Positions 1 to 5,662 of a stretch of 5,662 nucleotides of DNA are shown here, one piece after another; the first letter of the stretch is position 1, and every line of letters begins with the position of its first letter. Source of the stretch: Anaerolineae bacterium (lineage in GTDB: Bacteria > Chloroflexota > Anaerolineae > JADYZS01); assembly GCA_020853075.1 (NCBI GenBank), contig JADYZS010000145.1, positions 1 to 5,662 of the forward strand. The letters run 5' to 3'. The translations under genes and the position numbers were made by a program. The notes beneath the pieces are model-generated. The model did no database searches. It saw only the letters and a program-made list of their open reading frames with translations, and was not told the origin of the DNA.

Positions 1-1372
1 TCCCCCCGTTGCCGAGCGGGCCCGTCGGCTGGGGTTCTTTGAGCGGGTTTTTGATGGCTCCGAGCCGGCCGAGGAGGTCCTGGCCTATCTGAAGGGCGGC
101 CCAGATGGTCAGACAGCGGGCGAGTTAGCCTATCCCCAGACCCTGGTTGAGCGCATCCGTTGGAAGTCGCCTTTCCCGCTTCTGCGCCACCACTTTGGTC
201 TGCCGATCCTGGAAGATACCATCGCCGGCATTGGCACCATCGCTGAGGCGAAGGCGCTGGACGTGATCTCCCTCGGTGTGGACCAGGACGCCCAGGAGAA
301 CTTCTTTCATCCAGAACGGCAAGACCCGCGGCGCACTGGCGCGGGCGGCGTGCCCGTGCGCATTCCCGATGACTATCGCGCCCTCTATACAGCTAGCCGT
401 CGCGGCAATTACCCCCTGTTGCGCACCTACTCCGGCACCGACGATTTCATCCGCCTGGCCGAGGTCTTCGTAGAGACCATCCACAACGCCTGGTGTGCCA
501 TCCCTCTCTTCTGGTTCAACCAGATGGATGGCCGCGGCCCCTGGGATTTGGAGGGCTCTATCCTGGAGCACCAGAAGGTGATGGCCTGGTACAGCGCGCG
601 CAACATCCCCGTGGAACTGAACGAACCGCACCATTGGGGGATGCGCGATGCGCCCGACGTCGTCTTTGTGGTCAGCGCTTACCTGTCGGCCTACAATGCG
701 AAGGCGATGGGTGTCAAGGATTATATAGCCCAACTGATGTTCAACAGCCCGCCCGGCCTGTCGGATGCCATGGACCTGGCGAAGATGCTGGCCTGCCTGA
801 AGATGGTACAGGAGCTGGCGGGCGAGGACTTCCGCGTCTGGCGGCAGACGCGCACGGGCCTTCTGAGCCACCCGTTAGATGAGGAAGCCGCGCGCGGCCA
901 CCTGGCTGCCGGTATCTACGTGCAGATGGCGCTGCGGCCCCACATCGTGCATATCGTTGGTCACACCGAGGCCCACCACGCTGCGACCGCGCCCGACGTC
1001 ATTGTCTCCAGTCGCATCGCCCGTCGGGCCATTGAGAATGCGCTGCGCGGCCAGCCCGACCTGACAGCAGACCCCAGGGTACAACAGCGGGCTCAGGAGT
1101 TGGTCTCCGAGGCGCGTTTCACGTTGGAGGCGATCCGCGCCCTGGCAGGGCCCGGTGTCACCGACCCTCTGGTCGACCCCGCGACGTTGGCACGCGCGGT
1201 CACTTCGGGCATCATGGACGCGCCGCAGTTGCAGAACAACCGGTTTGGCCGGGGGAACGTGGTTACCCGTATCGTAGAGGGCGCATGCGTCGCGGTGGGC
1301 CCGGCCAGCGGCCAACCTTTGAGCGAGCGTGAGCGGCTCGCACGCCTCTCAAACAGGAGACAGTCAAAATGA
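1..1372 (+). CDS. Divergent cobalamin-dependent mutase-like (MutE-type TIM-barrel) protein, 5'-truncated by the window
   Basis: The frame is open from base 2 to a TGA at 1370-1372, giving 456 visible residues. The in-frame GTG at 263 is not the likely start, because coding-like sequence continues to the window edge, so the true start lies outside. I recognise a resemblance to the catalytic barrel of cobalamin-dependent mutases, closest in layout to glutamate mutase epsilon. Supporting segments are an NEPHHW strand end (620-637), an MFNSPPGLSDAMDL loop (737-778), a His-rich HIVHIVGHTEAHHA segment (941-982), an RAIENALRG helix, and a C-terminal GRGNVVTRIVEGACVAV segment (1247-1297) that recalls the MutE C-terminus. 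The canonical glutamate mutase substrate-binding arginine motifs are not evident, so the substrate probably differs. No DxHxxG cobalamin-binding motif is visible; it could be upstream or on a separate small subunit, as in glutamate mutase. No signal peptide or membrane segment is seen. It overlaps the following dehydrogenase gene by 4 nt. I am sure it is coding, moderately sure of the superfamily, and unsure of the reaction. Confidence 0.72.
   Translation, partial: PPVAERARRLGFFERVFDGSEPAEEVLAYLKGGPDGQTAGELAYPQTLVERIRWKSPFPLLRHHFGLPILEDTIAGIGTIAEAKALDVISLGVDQDAQENFFHPERQDPRRTGAGGVPVRIPDDYRALYTASRRGNYPLLRTYSGTDDFIRLAEVFVETIHNAWCAIPLFWFNQMDGRGPWDLEGSILEHQKVMAWYSARNIPVELNEPHHWGMRDAPDVVFVVSAYLSAYNAKAMGVKDYIAQLMFNSPPGLSDAMDLAKMLACLKMVQELAGEDFRVWRQTRTGLLSHPLDEEAARGHLAAGIYVQMALRPHIVHIVGHTEAHHAATAPDVIVSSRIARRAIENALRGQPDLTADPRVQQRAQELVSEARFTLEAIRALAGPGVTDPLVDPATLARAVTSGIMDAPQLQNNRFGRGNVVTRIVEGACVAVGPASGQPLSERERLARLSNRRQSK
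1355..1360 (+). promoter_or_regulatory. Ribosome binding site of the opine-type dehydrogenase gene
   Basis: AGGAGA lies 8 nt before the ATG at 1369, inside the 3' end of the preceding gene. It fixes that ATG as the start and allows reinitiation at the ATGA overlap. A 6-bp GC-rich inverted repeat (GCGAGC 1323-1328 with GCTCGC 1336-1341) sits just upstream and could modulate access. Confidence 0.75.
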
Positions 1373-2475
1373 ACGACAAACCCCATTTCACCGTGATCGG
1401 CGCGGGGCATGGTGGCAAAGCCATGTCCGCGCATCTGGCCCTCATGGGGTTCTCCGTGGCCCTCTATAACCGCACAGCCACCCACATCGCGGCTATCAAG
1501 AGCCGGGGAGGGATTGATCTGGATAGTTATGATGGCGGCCCGCGCTGGTTTGGCCGCCTGTGCGCCGTCACAGCCGACATAACCGAGGCCCTGGCCGAGG
1601 CCGGGATCATCATGGTCGTGACCCCTTCTTCGGCGCACCGCGACATTGCGCAGGCTGCCGCGCCCCATCTACGAGACGGACAGATCGTTGTCCTCAACCC
1701 AGGGCGCACCTGCGGGGCCATTGAGTTCACGAAGGTGATCCGCGACCACGGCTGCACCGCCCAGGTCATTGTGGCCGAGGCAGGTACGTTTATCTACGCG
1801 AGCCGCTCCGACGGCCCAGCCCAGGCCCGCATCTTTCGCATCAAAGAGGCAGTTCCCATCGCCGCCTTGCCGGCAATGTGCACCCCTGTTGTGCTAGAGG
1901 CCCTGAGCCCGGCCTATCCTCAATTCATTGACGGCGGCGATGTCCTCAAGACGAGCCTGGATAACATGGGCGCGATCTTCCATCCTGCCTTAACCATCCT
2001 CAACGCAGCCCGCATAGAGGATACTCACGGCGATTTCCAGTTCTACATTGACGGCGTGACGCCGTCTGTGGCGCGAGTGCTGGAAGTGCTTGACCGCGAG
2101 CGGGTGACGGTGGCCGCCGCATTGGGCATCCGGGCGCAGACCGCGATGGAATGGCTGCAGATGGCCTACAATGCCAGCGGCTCCGACCTCAACGAGGCCA
2201 TTCACAACCAGCCCGGTTACTACGGCATCAAAGCGCCAGCCACGTTGGAGCATCGCTACATCACCGAGGATGTGCCGATGAGCCTGGTGCCGATCGCGGC
2301 TTTGGGCCAGCACTACGGCGTGAGCGTGCGCGGGATGGACAGCATCATCCGCCTGGCCTGCATCATCCACCGCACCGACTACTGGCGGCGGGGGCGCACG
2401 CTAGACAAGCTGGGCATTGACCAGCTGAGCGTGAGCGAATTGACCCGCTTCGTCAGCGAAGGCGTGTGCGACTGA
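1369..2475 (+). CDS. NAD(P)-dependent octopine/nopaline dehydrogenase family protein
   Basis: This 368-residue protein has the two-domain layout of the opine dehydrogenase family. The N-terminal Rossmann fold carries GAGHGG at residues 11-16, and VVTPSSAH (83-90) ends a later strand. The C-terminal octopine-dehydrogenase domain carries the NMGAIFHP motif (199-206), whose His205 matches the conserved catalytic His of the family, then HRYITEDVP (295-303), a SLVPIAALG helix (305-313) and GRTLDKLG (342-349). Family enzymes reversibly join an amino acid to a 2-oxo acid by reductive N-alkylation, or oxidise the resulting opine. The second beta strand ends in YNRT (33-36) rather than an acidic residue, which hints at NADP(H) preference. 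The length is normal for the family and the protein is probably cytosolic. The start is fixed by the AGGAGA site and the ATGA overlap with the mutase-like gene. The family is confident; the substrate is unknown. Confidence 0.92.
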   Translation: MNDKPHFTVIGAGHGGKAMSAHLALMGFSVALYNRTATHIAAIKSRGGIDLDSYDGGPRWFGRLCAVTADITEALAEAGIIMVVTPSSAHRDIAQAAAPHLRDGQIVVLNPGRTCGAIEFTKVIRDHGCTAQVIVAEAGTFIYASRSDGPAQARIFRIKEAVPIAALPAMCTPVVLEALSPAYPQFIDGGDVLKTSLDNMGAIFHPALTILNAARIEDTHGDFQFYIDGVTPSVARVLEVLDRERVTVAAALGIRAQTAMEWLQMAYNASGSDLNEAIHNQPGYYGIKAPATLEHRYITEDVPMSLVPIAALGQHYGVSVRGMDSIIRLACIIHRTDYWRRGRTLDKLGIDQLSVSELTRFVSEGVCD

Positions 2476-2575
2476 AGGCAAATTGTACTAAAGAGAACGT
2501 GTAGGGGGATATGACTACCTGGGATACGACGTTACGATGCCACAGAACGGCCTCCGCGTCAATGGCCCGATGGGC
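2476..2575. other. Convergent intergenic gap with a small GC hairpin
   Basis: One hundred bases separate the two converging units. A perfect 5-bp inverted repeat, GGCCC-GAT-GGGCC (2564-2576), abuts the stop codon of the minus-strand hydrolase gene. Neither side is followed by a T-run, so it is at best a weak or factor-assisted terminator. I see no convincing gene. A 22-codon reading frame from an ATG at 2511 has an AGGGGG tract only 2 nt upstream and no recognisable product. Confidence 0.35.
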
Positions 2576-3502
2576 CTAAACCGCCTCCTGCAAGAAAGCC
2601 AGCACGCGCCCCATGACATCGGCAACCACAGGGTTTTCATGGAGATTCTTGGGCGACATATCAAAGACGTGCCCCCCATCCTGGACTGTGACCAGTTCGT
2701 GGCGAACGCCCACGCGCGCCAGTTCAGCGGCCATCATCTTGGACTGCGCATACGGGACGTCCGTATCCTTTGTGCCGTGAATCAACAGCGTGGGCGGATA
2801 CGCGGACGTGACGTTACGGAGCGGGCAATAGGGGTCAAAGGCACGGGGTTCCGTGTCGGGGTTGTGGCCGGCCACTTCCTGCGGCCAGAGCCCGCGCTGG
2901 CGGCAGTAGATGTAGAAGTTCCACCGTTCGTGCCCTCGCCCTGTGCGGCTGCGCACCTTGTCGCCCACGCGCACGTAGGCCCTCTCTCTGGTAACCGGCG
3001 GGTATGCTTGACAATAATGAGGATCGGGCCGGCTGTACCAGGCCCCGGCGATGTCGCCATACCCATAAAAAGAGACCAGTGCCTTTGGGCGAGGCTCTAC
3101 CCGGAAGCCGGTCATCAGGGTCAGGTAGCCTCCCGCCGAGTGTCCGACCACGACCACGCGGTCGGGGTCAACACCGAACAACGATGGCCCCTCCTGGCGT
3201 ACCCACCGACACGCATCCTGCACGTCCTGGACAACGGCATCTATCTTGACCTCCGGCGCGAGACGGTAGTCTATAGAAACGACGGTGTAGCCAGCGTCCA
3301 GGTACATCTGGCCCTGCCAGGGAACCAGGTTTTCCCGCCCGCCGTTTATCAGCGCGCCGCCGTGAATCCAGAGGAGAACGGGGTGTACACGCCCATCGTC
3401 TGGCCGATAGACATCGGCCTGGATTGCGAGGCCATCCGCAACTTTGTAGGTGTAGGTCTCTTTGCTATTGGTCATTCCCTGTGCATCCTCTGTGCCTGTC
3501 AT
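2576..3502 (-). CDS. Alpha/beta hydrolase, BD-FAE/hormone-sensitive-lipase-like esterase
   Basis: This 308-residue protein is a typical alpha/beta-hydrolase-fold esterase that should hydrolyse carboxylic esters. In order it shows an LLWIHGGAL oxyanion-hole segment (residues 43-51), SIDYRLAPE (76-84), the nucleophile elbow GHSAGG with Ser122, an IHGTKDTDVPY segment (241-251) whose Asp246 is the likely acid, and DGGHVF with His278. A lid-like insertion (about 152-220), rich in Tyr, Trp and Arg, lies between the elbow and the Asp. No signal peptide is seen, so it is probably cytoplasmic. It lies 24 nt downstream of the DUF4838 gene on the same strand, suggesting one operon and a role in removing ester groups (for example acetyl) from the same carbohydrate. 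That role is inference. The start is uncertain: no Shine-Dalgarno precedes the ATG at 3502, whereas the in-frame ATG at 3475 (residue 10) has GAGG about 11 nt upstream and begins closer to the usual first strand. Confidence 0.9.
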   Translation of the reverse strand: MTGTEDAQGMTNSKETYTYKVADGLAIQADVYRPDDGRVHPVLLWIHGGALINGGRENLVPWQGQMYLDAGYTVVSIDYRLAPEVKIDAVVQDVQDACRWVRQEGPSLFGVDPDRVVVVGHSAGGYLTLMTGFRVEPRPKALVSFYGYGDIAGAWYSRPDPHYCQAYPPVTRERAYVRVGDKVRSRTGRGHERWNFYIYCRQRGLWPQEVAGHNPDTEPRAFDPYCPLRNVTSAYPPTLLIHGTKDTDVPYAQSKMMAAELARVGVRHELVTVQDGGHVFDMSPKNLHENPVVADVMGRVLAFLQEAV

Positions 3503-3526
3503 TCTGGGGTCACGAATCTTGGGGGC

Positions 3527-5437
3527 CTATGACTTTCCCTCGGCCTCGGCAATCCGGTTTCTTCCCCACTCGGCAAAGGCCGACTCTAGCCGGCCTGGCA
3601 AAGTCGTGAGGTCATCCCCGGCCACCAGAGCCTCAATCTCCGGCTTCACCAGCCAGAGGAAGCCACCGCGTTCCGGTGGCACGTCGCGGATGCCTCCGGC
3701 AGCATCCAAGAGGAGGAGGGCCTGGCGGAGAGCACGGCGGTCTCCGGTCTGCCGGTAGCGCAGGTTGGCGAGATAGCCTTTCGCCAGGGCCTGGAACCTG
3801 AATGCCTTGTCCTGGGTAAAGGCCCATACCTGCCTGAGACCATTGAGGCGCGGGCGAGCCTCGGATGGGGCCTCCCAGTAGATGAGAGCCAGCATCCGGC
3901 CAGCCGCCTCCAACTCGCGCAGCGCGATACGCAGCCGGGCCAGATGGGTGTTGAGCACGACGGCATCGTCGGGCGCAGGCGTTTTGAAGTTGACCGAGGG
4001 CGGGAACACGAAGCCGCAGGTGGCGAGTATCTGCGAGGAGGCCACGTCAAACCGCCGGAAGAATCCCTTTGTGCGACCATCACCCAGGTACGTGCGGCCA
4101 AAGTCCGCGAGGATCTCGTCGGGCGAGGCGTCCATATCCCACATCAAGGCGGGGTAGGTGAACAGGGCTGTGGGTGGGGAGGGGTGGGGCCGGTTCGCCC
4201 TTCTAATCATCAGTGGGTTAATCGTCTCTATGCCGGCGCGTTGGTAGGCGCGCAAATCGGCAGGTAGCATCTGGGCCAACGGCGGCTGCAACTCGTAAAA
4301 GAGGATGCTATCCACGTAATACTCAAAGGCCTGGCACCGCTCGGCAGGGAAGATGGTCAGCATTTGCTCAAGTGTCGACCAGTAGCCGCGATTGGTAGCG
4401 CACTGGGGGTCGTCCAGGGCGTGGGCATAACAGCGCTCGCGCGGCGCGTAAACCAGCATCACACCCTCCTGGGGCTTCACGCGTGCCGGCGGCAGCATGG
4501 TGTCGTGGTAGGCAAGGTAGCCCACCTTCGCTCCCGGCTGCACCTGGCGCACGGCCTCTGCCATAGCATTTGCGACCATCAGCAACTGGTCTGAGGGTGA
4601 GAGCGCGCGGCAATCGGGACAGTGACACCAACCGCCGCCGTTGAGATCATCCCCGTAGATGTGATAGACCTCGGCACCAGGCGCGCGCTCCACCCAGGAG
4701 GCTACCTGGCTTTGCAGATAGGCGATACCCTGCGCATTGCTGGGACAGAGGTTGAAATCGGGCACGCGGCGGCCATCTACCATCCGGAACCAATCGGGGT
4801 GTTCCCGATACAGAGTGCCCGGGAAGAGGTGGCGCAGGTAGTGACCTCCCAATTGCCAGCGCAGGCCGCGCCGCTCAAACTCGGCCTGGAGAGATGGGTT
4901 CTGCTTTATCCACCATTCCAGGTCACGGCTTTCCATCCATTGAATGATGTTGAGCCGCTTCTTGGCCGCGAAATCAACCCACATGGGCGGGTCGTTGTAT
5001 CCTGCCGGCTCAAAGATGAGGCCGCGATTCTTGATGTCCGGCATCTCCCAGTGGTTGAAGCCCGCGATGCGCACGGGCCCCTTCGGTAATATCTCCCCTT
5101 CCGGGCCGGGGAAGAACCAACGCGCACCCAGGGCTTCCAGATAGGCATAGACGCCGTACAGGGCGGCCCGCTCGTTGCGCCCCGCGATCACCAGGTTCCG
5201 GCCCAGGGTGACCAGCCCGAAAGAGTCATCCGGCAGACGTGACAACCGTTCCGCCAGGGCGGCGCCCCCCGGCAGCCGTTCCGGGTGACATCCCACGTAG
5301 AAGAACGGCTCACCGTCAGGCTGGACTGCCAATGGGGAGCCAACCAACGGCTGCAAGTAGCGGGCCAGTTCGTCCGCCGCGAAGCGGATCACAGCATCGG
5401 CGTCGGCATCCACACGGACGATATGAGGAATCGTCAT
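3527..5437 (-). CDS. DUF4838 domain-containing protein with alpha-glucuronidase-like N-terminal region (putative glycosidase)
   Basis: This 636-residue protein has the layout of DUF4838 proteins, distant relatives of carbohydrate-active enzymes. Residues 1-125 resemble the non-catalytic N-terminal domain found before alpha-glucuronidase and GH20-like barrels: AADELARYL (20-28), YVGCHPERL (47-55), then GVYAYLEALGARWFFPGPEGE (95-115). The central region has a barrel-like segment with HPDWFRMVDGRR (213-224), NLCPSNAQG (229-237), and YGDDLNGGGWCHCPDC (261-276), where Cys271, Cys273 and Cys276 form a CxCxxC group typical of this family and possibly metal-binding. The C-terminal third is helical and Leu/Arg/Ala-rich. 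No signal peptide follows the start MTIPHIVRVD, so it is probably cytoplasmic, whereas I recall many family members being exported. The start is supported by AAGGAA 6 nt upstream. Family assignment is firm; glycosidase activity and substrate are inferred from relatives and from the esterase neighbour. Confidence 0.9.
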   Translation of the reverse strand: MTIPHIVRVDADADAVIRFAADELARYLQPLVGSPLAVQPDGEPFFYVGCHPERLPGGAALAERLSRLPDDSFGLVTLGRNLVIAGRNERAALYGVYAYLEALGARWFFPGPEGEILPKGPVRIAGFNHWEMPDIKNRGLIFEPAGYNDPPMWVDFAAKKRLNIIQWMESRDLEWWIKQNPSLQAEFERRGLRWQLGGHYLRHLFPGTLYREHPDWFRMVDGRRVPDFNLCPSNAQGIAYLQSQVASWVERAPGAEVYHIYGDDLNGGGWCHCPDCRALSPSDQLLMVANAMAEAVRQVQPGAKVGYLAYHDTMLPPARVKPQEGVMLVYAPRERCYAHALDDPQCATNRGYWSTLEQMLTIFPAERCQAFEYYVDSILFYELQPPLAQMLPADLRAYQRAGIETINPLMIRRANRPHPSPPTALFTYPALMWDMDASPDEILADFGRTYLGDGRTKGFFRRFDVASSQILATCGFVFPPSVNFKTPAPDDAVVLNTHLARLRIALRELEAAGRMLALIYWEAPSEARPRLNGLRQVWAFTQDKAFRFQALAKGYLANLRYRQTGDRRALRQALLLLDAAGGIRDVPPERGGFLWLVKPEIEALVAGDDLTTLPGRLESAFAEWGRNRIAEAEGKS

Positions 5438-5443
5438 GATCGG

Positions 5444-5449
5444 TTCCTT
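5444..5449 (-). promoter_or_regulatory. Ribosome binding site of the DUF4838 gene
   Basis: On the minus strand AAGGAA lies 6 nt before the ATG at 5437. It supports that start codon; no competing in-frame start with a better site is seen upstream. Confidence 0.7.
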
Positions 5450-5454
5450 TTATC

Positions 5455-5489
5455 GGAGAAGAGATCCCCGGTAGCCGGAGGCTTTCTCC
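5455..5489 (-). repeat. Leader inverted repeat just upstream of the DUF4838 ribosome site
   Basis: Outer arms GGAGAA (5455-5460) and TTCTCC (5484-5489) enclose a second inverted repeat CCGG-TAG-CCGG (5468-5478). In a minus-strand transcript this would fold as a nested hairpin ending 5 nt from the Shine-Dalgarno of the DUF4838 gene. It could be a translational control element or an operator. The stems are short, so chance cannot be excluded. Confidence 0.3.
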
Positions 5490-5529
5490 TCGCAGCCGCC
5501 AACTTAATGAATCTGATCTACCAATAGAC

Positions 5530-5565
5530 AAAACGGCCTTGCTTTCCTACGTAGAGGAGCAAGGC
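5530..5565 (-). terminator. Possible rho-independent terminator reading leftward, or leader attenuator
   Basis: A perfect 8-bp inverted repeat, GCCTTGCT (5536-5543) with AGCAAGGC (5558-5565), can extend inward by 3 bp (5546-5548 with 5555-5557) around the palindrome CTACGTAG (5547-5554). On the minus strand the stem is followed after two bases by TTTT (5530-5533) and more pyrimidines, as in an intrinsic terminator. On the plus strand no T-run follows. It lies about 93 nt before the DUF4838 start, so it may end a transcript entering from beyond the right edge. If transcription starts further right, it would act as an attenuator in the leader. Confidence 0.45.
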
Positions 5566-5573
5566 TACTAACC

Positions 5574-5608
5574 GGCCTGTGCATGAACAAACGATTCGCA
5601 CAAAGGCC
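5574..5608. repeat. Second inverted repeat adjacent to the terminator-like hairpin
   Basis: GGCCTGTGC (5574-5582) pairs with GCACA-AA-GGCC (5598-5608), giving 9 bp interrupted by a two-base bulge around a 15-nt loop. It lies 8 nt from the 5536-5565 repeat, so the two form a tandem hairpin cluster in sequence of visibly lower GC than the genes. The function is unknown: candidates are a structured leader, the end of a small RNA, or a mobile-element end. Confidence 0.3.
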
Positions 5609-5662
5609 ATTTCTGCTACATCTTGTGTTTGCGAGAGAAGGACTTACTACAAGCTGTATCCA

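Noticed and set aside
125..871. Minus-strand open frame (248 codons) opposite the mutase-like gene
   Set aside because: A high-GC shadow frame with Val/His/Arg-rich low-information translation. The plus strand carries the coherent protein.
2564..2576. GGCCC-GAT-GGGCC hairpin as a bidirectional terminator
   Set aside because: The stem is only 5 bp and no T-run follows on either strand, so it is kept only as part of the gap description.
2511..2579. 22-codon plus-strand frame in the convergent gap
   Set aside because: The AGGGGG tract is only 2 nt from the ATG, there is no recognisable product, and its end overlaps the tail of the esterase gene.
2537..3532. Long plus-strand open frame (331 codons) opposite the esterase gene
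   Set aside because: It is the antisense shadow of a gene with a complete alpha/beta hydrolase motif set. Its own translation has no recognisable domain and it lacks a good ribosome site.
5504..5531. Minus-strand sigma70-like promoter, TTGTCT (5531-5526) with CATTAA (5509-5504) at 16-nt spacing
   Set aside because: The position would suit the DUF4838 gene, but the match is only 4 of 6 and 3 of 6 bases, within chance expectation.
5583..5662. Plus-strand frame starting MNKRFAQRPF, open to the window edge
   Set aside because: There is no Shine-Dalgarno, the start lies inside a hairpin loop, and only 26 codons are visible. It could be the start of a divergent gene but cannot be supported here.
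5438..5662. Cobalamin riboswitch or tRNA in the right-hand intergenic region
   Set aside because: I find no recognisable B12-box sequence, and no T-arm consensus or cloverleaf on either strand.

Overview
The window is a GC-rich bacterial segment holding four protein genes in two convergent pairs, plus a less GC-rich, hairpin-rich intergenic stretch at its right edge. I see no rRNA, tRNA, CRISPR array or complete mobile element. High GC, tight gene packing and this mix of families (octopine/nopaline-type dehydrogenase, cobalamin-enzyme-like barrel, DUF4838 protein, BD-FAE-like esterase) would fit a Chloroflexota-like or other environmental heterotroph. That assignment is inference; nothing in the window is a taxonomic marker.

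Left half, plus strand (1-2475). The window opens inside a gene whose 5' end lies outside. Its 456 visible residues resemble the TIM-barrel catalytic subunit of cobalamin-dependent mutases, most like the glutamate mutase epsilon (MutE) group but clearly divergent. Its stop overlaps the start of the next gene (ATGA), which has its own good Shine-Dalgarno. That second gene is a confident NAD(P)-dependent octopine/nopaline dehydrogenase family enzyme. The pair is translationally coupled and probably works in one pathway on an amino-acid-derived or opine-like compound. The substrate cannot be read from the sequence.

Right half, minus strand (5437 down to 2576). Transcription runs leftward through a 636-residue DUF4838 protein with an alpha-glucuronidase-like N-terminal region, then, after about 24 nt, an alpha/beta hydrolase with a complete catalytic triad. 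Neither protein shows a signal peptide, so both are probably cytoplasmic. The pair suggests intracellular breakdown of an imported, possibly esterified, saccharide.

The two units meet tail to tail across 100 nt (2476-2575) that lack a convincing T-tracted terminator. Upstream of the minus-strand unit (5438-5662) are three inverted repeats. The middle one, followed by a short T-run on the minus strand, looks like an intrinsic terminator for a transcript entering from the right, or a leader attenuator. The most interesting observation is the coupling of a divergent B12-enzyme-like barrel to an opine-type dehydrogenase.
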